In this document: piece after piece, positions 15,918 to 24,341 of the stretch
Numbering within the stretch: the stretch's first letter is position 1
Layout of the letters: every line of letters begins with the position of its first letter
Assembly (NCBI GenBank): GCA_000799755.1
Contig: JUHI01000035.1
Span: forward strand, 1 to 35,469
DNA length: 35,469 bases
Direction of reading: 5' to 3'
DNA from: Martinezella tropici
Lineage (GTDB): Bacteria > Pseudomonadota > Alphaproteobacteria > Rhizobiales > Rhizobiaceae
The notes under the pieces: generated by a model
Told to the model about the DNA's origin: nothing
The model's input: the letters and a program-made list of their open reading frames with translations, nothing else
The model's database searches: none
Program-made: the position numbers and the translations under genes

Positions 15918-16801
15918 TTATTCGTTGAATAGGGCAAATTCGGTAAACGTCAGATCTCCGGGAACCGGCAAAGCCGGGCCCTTGAAATACTTCGGGCCGA
16001 TTTCCGCGAAATAACGTCCCACCAGCCCTGGAACTGGAGCGCGCGCATCGACTAGGCAGAAAATCTTCCCACTCCGCAGCATGTGTCGCCCCAGAGCGCC
16101 GGCGCAGCGACTGAGGTCGGCGTGGGACCGGCAATAGATGACCTGACTGGCCGGGACGAGACCTTTAAAACCCGCCGCGTCTTGAACACAAATGGGGTGA
16201 CGGATCTGTCCGTGATACACATGAGTGCATCACATCCCAGCGCTGCGTGCTTTAAGAGAATGTGACGCTCATGTTCCAGCAACTGCATGAGCTCAGGCGC
16301 GTCAGCATGGGCATTCACCACCCGCGATCGGGTTCGTACCGGACTCAGTGCGGGCAAAAATGCATGTTGTCCGTCGGCAAAGCGCTTGAAGCGCAGGGCT
16401 TCCACGACTTTGCGCGTCACTGGGGCAGGCGTGACGCTCAAAAAGGTAACGTCTCGCTGGCGTAGCGCTGCCATGATCAATTTGCCTGCATAGGTGCGAA
16501 AAGCTGGGTCCACTGTCCAACTCGAGAGATTACAACGAACACTTCCCTCGTCCGTTCCGCCATGCCGAAAGTAGAGCGTCAACATTACCCCAACTATGCT
16601 ACCGGCGTGATCAAGGATGTAGCCGTAACGGGGAAAATTCCCAACCGCCGGCAAATCTCCAATTCGGCGAAGTGCATGCATCCAATGTTGACGCGAGCGA
16701 CCCGGGAAACCTCTCTGCAAGCAGTCGATGACCGCTTGCCAGTCAGCCTCCTCAATCAGACGGCAAACCAGCCCCTCGGGCATCGCTCCTAACACACTCA
16801 T
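15918..16801 (-). pseudogene. GNAT-like acyltransferase gene with a frameshift
   Basis: Two frames join into one protein of about 290 residues. The first (from 16801, MSVLGAMPEGLVCRLIEEADWQ) shows GNAT-type N-terminal text, including VDPAFRTYAGKLIMAALRQRDVTFLSVTPAP, and runs to TPFVFKTRR. It then slips, and the second frame continues GFKGLVPASQVIYCRSHADLSR to FTEFALFNE*. The switch falls at a short G run on the minus strand (16171-16180). A single-base indel or sequencing error would explain it. The protein resembles the GNAT-like proteins found near exopolysaccharide genes, but I cannot name the substrate. Confidence 0.65.
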
Positions 16802-17376
16802 TCAAACGCCTCCACTCAACTATACGCAATGGACAATACTAATGCCTTACCAAATTATTAATCTTTAGAATTTAGTCAATTATTATTCAATATATGTCTG
16901 TAATAGTATTTTAAGTGGGCCGCAGGTTAGCGGAGTGGGGTGTGCGTTATATTCTCGTGGCACCAGATTTTACTACAGCTGACGGCCCAGCCGCGCGAAT
17001 AGGCGTACGAGTCTGTTCAAGAAAGCGGATATCTTGCGAGCCTCATGGTCATAAGCTTGATCATTGCGGTTTGGATGAAGGCGATGTTGAGTTTCACCTA
17101 GATTTGCGCCGATTTTTCATTTCGCATTGTATCACCTAATTGCATTTATGGTGTTGATTGAAAACATCTTCTCACGGTTTGGGCGGATCCGTCCGAGATG
17201 AAAAATTGGGGATGCGGACGATAATCAACACGGACTCTGAAAGACGCCCGACCCGCGCACCAAAGCCGCACCGATACGCACTCGTGTAAAAATTCACGAC
17301 AGCTGGAGAGAACACATAGTCTCCGCTTTTAGGCGGTCTGCTGTGCGAATTGTTGAGCGAGAAATGCGGTTGTTAG
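16802..17376. other. AT-rich stretch without an intact gene
   Basis: This 575-bp gap holds a strongly AT-rich block (about 16820-16910) that could contain the promoter of the minus-strand GNAT-like gene, followed by remnants. A 74-codon plus-strand ORF (16915-17139) is open but reads like noise. The minus strand contains a possible transposase tail (17020-17100). No repeat or RNA gene is evident. Confidence 0.4.
17016..17100 (-). pseudogene. Possible 3' end of an IS5-like transposase
   Basis: On the minus strand, an in-frame stretch of about 26 codons reads KLNIAFIQTAMIKLMTMR, then LARYPLS and a stop. This is the style of the C-terminal helix of IS5-type transposases in rhizobia, where it ends just before the element border. 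No upstream transposase sequence remains. The call rests on a short stretch and memory only. Confidence 0.3.
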
Positions 17377-18147
17377 TCAGCGCGCTCTCGAACGCCAAAC
17401 GAGGAGCCGTTGTTCGAACATCGATATGGCCGCCGACGTTGCATAGCCGAGAGCTCCGAGCAGGATCACGCCGGCATAAAGGTCGGGCGCCCGGAACGAA
17501 CGGGCCGACAGAAGGATCCAGTTGCCCAGTCCATTACGACCGGCAATCATCTCGCAGACGATCGACAGGATCAGCGCGACGGTAAGGCCAAGCCGCATGC
17601 CAGCCAGAATATCGGGTGACGCCGAAGGCAGCGCGACCTTCCAGATGACCTTTGCGCGTGAAAATCCGAGGGCTTGCGTCACTTCGTAAAGGCGCGGTTC
17701 CACGGTCGCAAAACCGTGAATGGTCGCCAGCAAAACGGGCCACATTGCCCCGAAAGCAATCACCGCAAGCACCATTCCATCCGATAGGCCGAAGATCGCA
17801 ATGGCAACCGGGATCGTGGCCGAGGCCGGCAGAGGGCGTAGGAACTCAAGCATGGGGGCGAGATAGGCACGCAGCACAGGCGAACTGCCGATGGCAGCGC
17901 CGAGTGCGGCGCCTGCCAGCGAGGCGATCAGCCAGCCCCAGAACATGCGTTCAACCGTGGCGAGCAGCTTGGTGCCAAGATCTCCCTGGCTAAATCCGGT
18001 CATCAAGGCTTTCCATGCGCGATCAGGGCCGGGAAGGAAGACCGGATTGACCAATCGATTATCGGCGACGAGCTGCCAGAGCCAGACGAGGAAAATCGCC
18101 ACTGCAACGCTCCCGGCGAGAAAGAGCAGGCGCGATCCCCATCTCAT
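17377..18147 (-). CDS. ABC transporter permease, NitT/TauT (SsuC) type
   Basis: A 256-residue inner-membrane protein with about six hydrophobic segments. The start is ATG 18147 (MRWGSRLLFLAG), overlapping the stop of the preceding permease gene by four bases; the longer frame upstream is a shadow of that gene. The cytoplasmic coupling loop is present as EVTQALGFSRAKVIWKVALP followed by ILAGMRLGL, as in nitrate/sulfonate/taurine importers. It ends the five-gene minus-strand unit. Two different permeases suggest a heterodimeric channel. Confidence 0.9.
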   Translation of the reverse strand: MRWGSRLLFLAGSVAVAIFLVWLWQLVADNRLVNPVFLPGPDRAWKALMTGFSQGDLGTKLLATVERMFWGWLIASLAGAALGAAIGSSPVLRAYLAPMLEFLRPLPASATIPVAIAIFGLSDGMVLAVIAFGAMWPVLLATIHGFATVEPRLYEVTQALGFSRAKVIWKVALPSASPDILAGMRLGLTVALILSIVCEMIAGRNGLGNWILLSARSFRAPDLYAGVILLGALGYATSAAISMFEQRLLVWRSRAR

Positions 18148-18908
18148 CTCGTTACTCCCACCGTGGCCGCGCGTCCCAGCAACCGGTGCTGTGCAACGGA
18201 CAGCAAGGCATTGACGGCCCAGCCGAGCAGACCGGTCCAGACCAGATAGGCGAGCATGGTTGCCGGTTGCAGGCCCTGCTGGGCAACCAGAATTCCATAG
18301 CCGAGCCCAAGAGGGTTTACCGCGATCTCGACGGTTACCGCCACGACCAGTGCCATGGCCGCGGCAAGACGGAAGGCGACGATGATGCGCGGCAGGGCGG
18401 CCGGCAACACGATCGTGTAAAGGCGCTGCCATGTCGAAAGGCGAAGCGCACGGGCCACTTCCAACAGGCGCGGTTCGATACCCGCCATGGCGGAGCGGAC
18501 GAGGATCATCATCGGCCAGATGCAGGAGAAGGCAACGATCGCGATTTCCATGCGGAACCCGAAACCGAATACCAGCATGGCAATCGGCAATACGGCCACC
18601 GATGGGATCGGCCTGATCAGTTCGACGCTCACTTCCATGAGTCGGTCGACCGTGCTGGCGATGCCAAACAGAATGCCAAGCATTAGGCCCATCAACCCGC
18701 CGAGAGCGAGGCCGGCGCCGGCGGCGATTAAAGTATCGCGTGTCGCCGCTAACAACGACGTATCGGCAATACTACGCAGGAGAGCGACGGCGATATCGCT
18801 GGGCGCGGCCAGTGACAATGATGTTGACCCCTCGACACGCATAGCGACTTCAGCGAGCAAGATTACTATCACCGGGACGACGAGCCCTTTCCACCACCCG
18901 GATTTCAT
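18144..18908 (-). CDS. ABC transporter permease, NitT/TauT (SsuC) type
   Basis: A 254-residue paralogue of the next permease, with about six membrane segments and the coupling loop EVARALRLSTWQRLYTIVLP. The start at ATG 18908 overlaps the ATPase stop by four bases (ATGA), and its own stop overlaps the following permease in the same way, so translation is probably coupled through the unit. Blocks such as RPIPSVAVLPIAMLVFGFG are typical of SsuC/TauC. The transported compound is not deducible from the permeases. Confidence 0.9.
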   Translation of the reverse strand: MKSGWWKGLVVPVIVILLAEVAMRVEGSTSLSLAAPSDIAVALLRSIADTSLLAATRDTLIAAGAGLALGGLMGLMLGILFGIASTVDRLMEVSVELIRPIPSVAVLPIAMLVFGFGFRMEIAIVAFSCIWPMMILVRSAMAGIEPRLLEVARALRLSTWQRLYTIVLPAALPRIIVAFRLAAAMALVVAVTVEIAVNPLGLGYGILVAQQGLQPATMLAYLVWTGLLGWAVNALLSVAQHRLLGRAATVGVTR

Positions 18909-19684
18909 TGTTCGGCTCTTTCGATGAAGTCGAATAGTGCACGGCGCAGCCGCAGGAATTCCGGCATTTCGCGTGTTTCAAGCTGGTTGCGTGGGCGAGG
19001 CAGATCGACATTCAATTCGATGCCGATGCGGCCGGGTCTCGGCAGCAGGCCGATGACCCTGTCTCCGAGATAGACGGCTTCTTCCAGATCATGCGTGACG
19101 AACAGCACGGTCGTGCCGGTTTCGGCGACCAGCGCCAGCATCTCGTCCTGCAGGCCCTGCCGCGTCATCGCGTCGAGCGCGCCGAATGGCTCGTCCATCA
19201 GCAGGACCGAGGGCTCCTGCGCCAGACAGCGCGCGATCTGGATGCGCTGCTGCATGCCGCCGGACATTTCGGTCGGATATTTATGCTCATGCCCGGCCAA
19301 GCCGACCTTGGCCAGCAGGGCGTAGCAACGGTCTGCGCGTTCGGCGCGAGGCGTTCCCGCTGCCTCCAGCGCAAGCGACACGTTGGATGCGGCGGTGCGC
19401 CAGGGCAGCAATGCCTTTCCATAATCCTGGAAGACGACAGCCACGTCGCGCCTCGGCACGGTGAGCGGCTGGCCCATGAAGCGCACTGTTCCGCCATTGG
19501 GGCGCACCAAACCGCCCGCCATGCGCAGGGCGGTTGTCTTGCCGCAGCCGGAAGGGCCGATGATGCAGACGATCTCGCCGCGGCGGATCGTCAGGGACAG
19601 GTCCGAGATGATTGCGCGGCTGCCATAAGCTAGGCTGATGCGTTCGAAACTGATGACTGCATTGCTCGTTGTCATAGCGTCCAT
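18905..19684 (-). CDS. ABC transporter ATP-binding protein, NitT/TauT (SsuB) type
   Basis: A 259-residue ATPase with Walker A GPSGCGKTTALR (about residues 43-54), Q-loop VVFQDYGKALLPW, signature MSGGMQQRIQIARCLA, Walker B VLLMDEPFGALDAMTR and switch His FVTHDLEEAV. The AVVFQDYGKALLPWRT block and the EEAVYLGDRV text are typical of nitrate/sulfonate/taurine importers. The start is ATG 19684 with GGGAAG upstream, inside the end of the GntR gene; ATG 19675 is an alternative. It energises the two permeases that follow. Confidence 0.93.
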   Translation of the reverse strand: MDAMTTSNAVISFERISLAYGSRAIISDLSLTIRRGEIVCIIGPSGCGKTTALRMAGGLVRPNGGTVRFMGQPLTVPRRDVAVVFQDYGKALLPWRTAASNVSLALEAAGTPRAERADRCYALLAKVGLAGHEHKYPTEMSGGMQQRIQIARCLAQEPSVLLMDEPFGALDAMTRQGLQDEMLALVAETGTTVLFVTHDLEEAVYLGDRVIGLLPRPGRIGIELNVDLPRPRNQLETREMPEFLRLRRALFDFIERAEQ

Positions 19685-19690
19685 GTGTTT

Positions 19691-20395
19691 TTACTTCCCG
19701 ACCAAAGGCGTGGCCCCGTGGTAGACGATGTCCAAGGTCTGATGAAGATGAGCGGAAAGCTCTGCTTCCGCCCGTTTAGCGTCTCTCGAAAGCACGATTT
19801 CCGCTAGAAGCCGGTGTTGCTCGATGAAGCGCTCGGGATGATCGATCCGGCTCATCATCGTGCGCCTGTAGCGGTAGGCCTGATAATAGAGGTCGTCGTG
19901 AAGGCGCAGGAGGCGTTCAGAGCCGCAGGCCTCGAGAAGTGAACGGTGAAACCCCTTATGCAGATGGTCGAATTCCGATGATCCTTCACGCATGGTCTCC
20001 GGATCGCGCTCGACCGAACGGACAAGGCGGTGCATGGAAGACAGGATGCCTGCCTCCCAATCATCCAGTCCGTCGCGCATGGAGCGACGAAGCGCCTCGG
20101 TCTCGGCGAGGATGCGCACCTGTGTGATGTCGGCGAGGTCCGCTTCGGAAACGCTTGCGACGCGAAAACCTCTCTGCCCGACGGCGGAAACGAGACCGCG
20201 GGACACCAGGCGCGAAAGCCCTTCCCGCAATGGGGTCGCTCCGATCTCATATCGCTCGGAAAGGGCCTGAATGCCAAGCCGATCACCCGGCTGCCACACG
20301 CCGGCGAGAATATCGTGCTCCAAGACTGCAGCAGCTCTTTCGCTGAGGGTCTCGGAGTTTGCGAGCTCCGCCACGGTTCCGAACAACTTGGTCAC
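19691..20395 (-). CDS. GntR-family regulator, FadR/FCD subfamily
   Basis: A 234-residue regulator. The winged helix lies at about residues 15-80, with VLEHDILAGVWQPGDRL, LSERYEIGATPLREGLSRL and the wing GLVSAVGQRGFRVA. The all-helical FCD ligand domain follows, with metal-type ligands expected in DLADITQVR, FDHLHKGFHRSLLEAC and EQHRLLAEIVL. The start is GTG 20395 after GGGAG. It is inserted within the transporter unit, between the binding-protein and ATPase genes, with 14-bp and 6-bp gaps. It probably regulates this unit and the divergent catabolic genes through the 21346-21459 region, with a carboxylate as the likely effector. Confidence 0.9.
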   Translation of the reverse strand: MTKLFGTVAELANSETLSERAAAVLEHDILAGVWQPGDRLGIQALSERYEIGATPLREGLSRLVSRGLVSAVGQRGFRVASVSEADLADITQVRILAETEALRRSMRDGLDDWEAGILSSMHRLVRSVERDPETMREGSSEFDHLHKGFHRSLLEACGSERLLRLHDDLYYQAYRYRRTMMSRIDHPERFIEQHRLLAEIVLSRDAKRAEAELSAHLHQTLDIVYHGATPLVGK

Positions 20396-20409
20396 GCATC
20401 ACTCCCTTA

Positions 20410-21345
20410 CTATTTCTCAATCAGTGTAGCCGTATCCGGCTTTCCCTGCAGCATGTGTTGCTGTGCCATGGTAGCGGCCCACCAGTCGAGTTGTTCCTGG
20501 TTGAGCGTCGGGTCGGAGAACGATAGCTTCATCTTCGACAGAACGGTCGGTGGGATCTTGGTAAAATCGGCGATCGCCTTGCGCCCCGCATCGGGATCGT
20601 CGTTGACGATCTTTGCCGCCTCGCCGATTGCAGCACGAAATGCCGCGATCGGCTGAGGATTGGCATCGGCCCATTCGCGTGTTGCGGCGTAAAGGATGGC
20701 CGGCCGGCCGTCGGGAACCGTCTTGATGAAGTATCCCGCGTTGATGCCAACCTTCGATTCGATGATGCGCGACATCATCGGCTCGGCTGTTACGACGGCA
20801 TCAACGGCACCGGATTTCAGTGTGTCACTCATGGTCGGAAAGGTGACTTCGACGAAGTTGACCTGTTTCGGATCAACGCCATTGTCGATCAGCCATTTCG
20901 AAAACAGCACCTGAAGAAATGCGCCGATGCCAGGCGCGCCGACCTTCTTGCCGACAAAGTCGGCCGGCTTGGCGATGCCGCTATTCGGTCCGACCAGAAC
21001 ACCGACGCTGTCGTAGGTCGATTGCGCCGTTGAACTCGCACCGGCAACGCCGACAAGGTCGAGTCCGCCATCGACGGCTTGCAGGAACACCGTCGGCGTC
21101 GGACCGCCGATCTGTACGGAGTCCGAAAGGAGTGCCGCGGGAATATTGGAATTCAGGCCGATCAACGTCATCGAAACATCGAGGCCGTGCTTCTTGAATA
21201 TGCCTTGCTCAAGCGCGACCGCAGCGGATGCGCAGTCGGTGGTCGCCGTACATCCGATATTGATTTTCGTCTCGGCTGCTGCAGCTCCCGTCCAAGCGAC
21301 AATGGCAAGGCCTGCGGCGATCGCGGCCTTCGAAATCGAGCTCAT
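20410..21345 (-). CDS. ABC transporter substrate-binding protein, NitT/TauT type
   Basis: A 311-residue exported protein. The start is ATG 21345 (MSSISKAAIAAGLAIVAW) with GGGAGGAG upstream, and the signal is cut after GAAAA. The mature part has the NMT1/SsuA-like layout: GCTATTDCASAAVALEQGIFKKHGLDV near the start, VQIGGPTPTVFLQAVDGGLDLVGV, KVGAPGIGAFLQVLFSKWL and VTAEPMMSRIIESKVG. TDCASAAVALE is shared by many members that bind aromatic or organosulfur compounds, but the ligand is unknown. It is first in the minus-strand unit and divergent from the FAH gene. Confidence 0.9.
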   Translation of the reverse strand: MSSISKAAIAAGLAIVAWTGAAAAETKINIGCTATTDCASAAVALEQGIFKKHGLDVSMTLIGLNSNIPAALLSDSVQIGGPTPTVFLQAVDGGLDLVGVAGASSTAQSTYDSVGVLVGPNSGIAKPADFVGKKVGAPGIGAFLQVLFSKWLIDNGVDPKQVNFVEVTFPTMSDTLKSGAVDAVVTAEPMMSRIIESKVGINAGYFIKTVPDGRPAILYAATREWADANPQPIAAFRAAIGEAAKIVNDDPDAGRKAIADFTKIPPTVLSKMKLSFSDPTLNQEQLDWWAATMAQQHMLQGKPDTATLIEK

Positions 21346-21459
21346 GTTTTCTCCTCCCAAAGAAACCTGCTTCCCAACCGGGGCAGTTTCATATATCGAT
21401 AAAAGCATAAAATATATATGATCTCAAGTCATCTATAGAATTTGGAGGAGAAGGAGCCA
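21346..21459. promoter_or_regulatory. Divergent control region of transporter and FAH operons, candidate GntR operator
   Basis: The 114-bp region is AT-rich in its centre. ATGA-N7-TCAT occurs at 21418-21432, and a wider inverted pair, TCATATAT (21389-21396) and ATATATGA (21414-21421), overlaps it. Short dyads like these are what FCD-type GntR proteins bind. Both divergent genes carry good GGAGGAG ribosome sites at its edges. Confidence 0.45.
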
Positions 21460-22449
21460 ATGAAACTTGCGACCTATAAAACCGCCGCTGGCGATATCAG
21501 CGTGGGAATCGTGCATGCCGACAACAGCCGCGTGTTCGACCTACACGCTGCGGCCGGCAAAAGCGGCATCGGTAATTTGGATCGCTTCACATCCATGATT
21601 GCATTGATTGAGGGCGGGGATGCCGCATTGGCTGACGCCTCGGAACTGTTTAAGAGACATGTCGGCGACGCCGACCTCTCCGTTGCGATCACCGATGTGC
21701 GCCTGCTATCTCCATTGCCCCGACCAACGCAGATGCGCGATGGCATGAGTTACGAGATCCACATCCGCCAATCGTCGCGCGGTATACGCCGACTGGCCCT
21801 GGGTGGTGACGAGCAGGCGATCGCCGCGTTGGATGCGGAACCGCTGCCGCCGCTTGCCGACGTCTACAAGCAACTGCCGATCTACTACATCACCAATCGG
21901 ATGATTGTTTCAGGACCAGAAGATACCGTCGTCTGGCCCGATTATTCCAAGGTCATGGACTACGAGCTGGAATATGGCGTTATTGTTGGCAAGAGCGGTA
22001 AGGATATCAGCGCGGCGAACGCGCGCGACCATATCTTCGGCTATACGATCTTCAACGATTTCTCGGCTCGCGACCAGCAAGCCAAGGAGATGCCAGGCTG
22101 GCTTGGGCCGGCCAAGGGCAAGAGCTTCGACGGCGCCAATGTGCTTGGGCCCTGGATCGTCACCAAGGATGAAATCACCGACCCCTATTCGCTCAAGGCT
22201 TCCGTGCGTGTGAACGGCGAGCTGCGTTGCGAGAGCTCGACGGCCGGGATGCTCTTCAGCTTCGAGAAGCTTCTGGCGCACATGTCGCAGGGGGAGACTG
22301 TTCATGCCGGCGAATTCATTGGCTCCGGCACCATCGGCAATGGCTGCGGCCTTGAAACCGGCATCTTTCTGGAAGACGGCGATGTCATCGAACTGGAGAT
22401 CGAAAAGATCGGCGTTCTGAAGAACAAGGTTGTGCGTCGCGGCAAGTGA
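21460..22449 (+). CDS. Fumarylacetoacetate hydrolase (FAH) family protein
   Basis: A 329-residue cytoplasmic enzyme. The start is ATG 21460 (MKLATYKTAAGDISVG), placed by the AAGGAG just upstream; an in-frame ATG at 21442 has a poorer site. The FAH metal-binding pattern is present: E169 and E171 in DYELEYGVIVG and D200 in FNDFSARD. GSGTIGNGCGLE and the final DVIELEIEKIG match the family core. Members cleave or decarboxylate 2,4-dioxo acids, for example acylpyruvates or 2-oxohept-3-enedioate. It leads a plus-strand run with a cyclase-family amidohydrolase, which suggests successive hydrolysis of a ring-derived acid taken up by the neighbouring ABC system. Confidence 0.88.
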   Translation: MKLATYKTAAGDISVGIVHADNSRVFDLHAAAGKSGIGNLDRFTSMIALIEGGDAALADASELFKRHVGDADLSVAITDVRLLSPLPRPTQMRDGMSYEIHIRQSSRGIRRLALGGDEQAIAALDAEPLPPLADVYKQLPIYYITNRMIVSGPEDTVVWPDYSKVMDYELEYGVIVGKSGKDISAANARDHIFGYTIFNDFSARDQQAKEMPGWLGPAKGKSFDGANVLGPWIVTKDEITDPYSLKASVRVNGELRCESSTAGMLFSFEKLLAHMSQGETVHAGEFIGSGTIGNGCGLETGIFLEDGDVIELEIEKIGVLKNKVVRRGK

Positions 22450-22481
22450 CGGCGGACCACGTATAGCGGAGGAGGTAACCC

Positions 22482-23258
22482 ATGACCCAGCGTATCATCG
22501 ATCTGTCAGTGCCGATCGCCAACGATATCCCGGCCGATCCACCGATCCAGATTCCGGCGATCACCTATATCGATCACAGCCAAAGCCTTAAGCAGATCCT
22601 TTCCTTCTTTCCCGGCCTCAAGGCGGAAGACCTGCCGGATGGCGCCGGTTGGGCGGTGGAGCACATTGCGCTCTCCACCCACAATGGAACGCATCTGGAT
22701 GCCCCCTGGCACTATCATCCGACGATGAACCATGGCGAGCCGGCCTGGCGCATAGATCAGGTTCCGCTGGAATGGTGCTATCAGCCCGGCGTCAAGCTCG
22801 ACTTCCGTCATTTCCCTGATGGCTATGTTGCAACGGCTGCCGATGTCGAGGCCGAGCTGAAGCGCATCGGCCACAAGCTGAGCCCGCTTGAGATCGTGGT
22901 CGTCAACACATCGGCCGGCGCCAAGTTCGGCCAGGCGGATTATGTCGCGAGCGGCTGCGGCATGGGCTATGAGGCGACCATGTACCTGACCGATCAGGGT
23001 GTGCGCGTCACCGGCACGGATGGCTGGAGCTGGGATGCGCCTTTTGTGCACACGGCGAAAAAATATACGGAAACCGGCGATGCTTCCCTCATCTGGGAAG
23101 GGCACAAGGCGGGCCGCCACACAGGCTATTGCCACATCGAAAAGCTGCACAATCTCGAGGCGCTCCCCTCGACCGGCTTCATTCTCAGCTGCTTCCCCGT
23201 GAAGATCGAGAATGCATCGGCCGGATGGACCCGCGCGGTCGCCATTATTTCGGAATGA
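22482..23258 (+). CDS. Cyclase-family (kynurenine formamidase/isatin hydrolase-like) metal hydrolase
   Basis: A 258-residue enzyme. The start is ATG 22482 with GGAGGTAACC upstream, 32 bp after the FAH stop. The signature H-x-G-T-H-x-D-x-P is seen as H67-NGT-H71-L-D73-AP, followed by H77, which ligate Mn or Zn. The protein opens with IIDLSVPIANDIP, as is usual in the family, and ends in a block with LSCFPVKIENASAGWTRAVA. Family members hydrolyse cyclic or linear amides and esters, such as N-formylkynurenine, isatin and lactones. Here it probably opens a ring or cleaves an amide before or after the FAH step. Confidence 0.88.
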   Translation: MTQRIIDLSVPIANDIPADPPIQIPAITYIDHSQSLKQILSFFPGLKAEDLPDGAGWAVEHIALSTHNGTHLDAPWHYHPTMNHGEPAWRIDQVPLEWCYQPGVKLDFRHFPDGYVATAADVEAELKRIGHKLSPLEIVVVNTSAGAKFGQADYVASGCGMGYEATMYLTDQGVRVTGTDGWSWDAPFVHTAKKYTETGDASLIWEGHKAGRHTGYCHIEKLHNLEALPSTGFILSCFPVKIENASAGWTRAVAIISE

Positions 23259-23450
23259 ACTGGTGGCTCCATCCCATCGGGAGTGGAAAAAAGGCGGGTT
23301 TTCCGACGAGGAAGGCGACGAAGATCGTCAATTCATTCGTAGCGCAAGCCCCATATTTGCCTGTCATCTTGTTGAAAATTCAGCTGAGAGCTCTACGATT
23401 AGCTGCGAAACGACAGGTTGCGGGTAGTTACAAACGGGGTGCAGAAAATC

Positions 23451-24260
23451 ATGAAGAAACTCGAATCCGGCACTAACTTCGCTCGTTATGCACTCGGGGA
23501 TCTGACCGTAATTGCGTTGCGCGACGGGTACGTGGATATGCCGGCCAGTCGGCTGCGTCGTCAGGGGAACATTCCTTTTGGCACGGATCTTCCCGAGGAG
23601 GTCCAATTGGTCAATGGAAAACTTCGCCTATCGGTCAATGCCTTTTTGATCGTCGACCAGGGTGACCACATCCTAATTGATACGGGTGCGGCGAACTCGT
23701 GGGAGCCCACCATGGGCTTACTTCCGCAGGGATTGGTCGAAGCCGGGATCGATCGGAGTGATATCCAAACCGTGGCGTTGACGCACACGCACGAAGATCA
23801 CTCACATGGCTTGGTTGCCGCGGATGGCAGCGATGCATTTCCAAATCTCAAGCGTCTTCTCGTTCCTGCACCCGAGGTGCCGATGTTTGATAGAATCGAG
23901 CGCGTCAGCCGGTTCAGGGGACTGCGCTTGCCTGTTGGCAACGGCTTCAAGGTCAGCGCTGGTGTGACTGCAATCCACGCCCACGGCCATGAAATCGGCC
24001 ATACCGCATATGAGGTTTCAAGCGCCGGAGAGACCCTTCTGATCTGGGGAGACGTGATCCATGTGCAATCCGTTCAGTTCGCGAAACCAGAGCTGACTTG
24101 GGAGTATGATGCTGACCAGAACACTGCGCGTTCGACGCGGCAGCAGATGCTGGTTCGTGCAGCGGAGCCGAATGTCTTTGTCGCAGGCGCGCATCTGGAC
24201 TTTCCAGGCGTTGGGAAAGTCAGCAGGAGCTCTGATTCCTTTGTCTATGAGGGGCTTTGA
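23451..24260 (+). CDS. Metallo-beta-lactamase-fold hydrolase
   Basis: A 269-residue MBL-fold protein with ALTHTHEDHSHG giving the H112-x-H114-x-D116-H117 metal motif. A further His lies in HAHGHEIGHTAYEV and an Asp in LLIWGDVIHVQ. No signal peptide is seen, so it is cytoplasmic. The start is ATG 23451 (MKKLESGTNFARYALG), since the upstream in-frame ATG (23418) lacks a ribosome site. It follows the cyclase gene after 192 bp, so it may have its own promoter. The fold covers lactonases, glyoxalases, aryl-sulfatases and quorum-signal lactonases; which one cannot be told. It converges on the MFS gene. Confidence 0.82.
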   Translation: MKKLESGTNFARYALGDLTVIALRDGYVDMPASRLRRQGNIPFGTDLPEEVQLVNGKLRLSVNAFLIVDQGDHILIDTGAANSWEPTMGLLPQGLVEAGIDRSDIQTVALTHTHEDHSHGLVAADGSDAFPNLKRLLVPAPEVPMFDRIERVSRFRGLRLPVGNGFKVSAGVTAIHAHGHEIGHTAYEVSSAGETLLIWGDVIHVQSVQFAKPELTWEYDADQNTARSTRQQMLVRAAEPNVFVAGAHLDFPGVGKVSRSSDSFVYEGL

Positions 24261-24341
24261 GGAAAGAGCGATCTCCTTCAAGACCAAGTTGATTGCATTC
24301 CGCGCCGAATTAACCTGCCGCAGGTCGCGTTGGTAGATGTG

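Noticed and set aside
16915..17139. 74-codon plus-strand ORF in the AT-rich gap
   Set aside because: No ribosome site, no recognisable domain, and it overlaps a possible transposase tail on the other strand.
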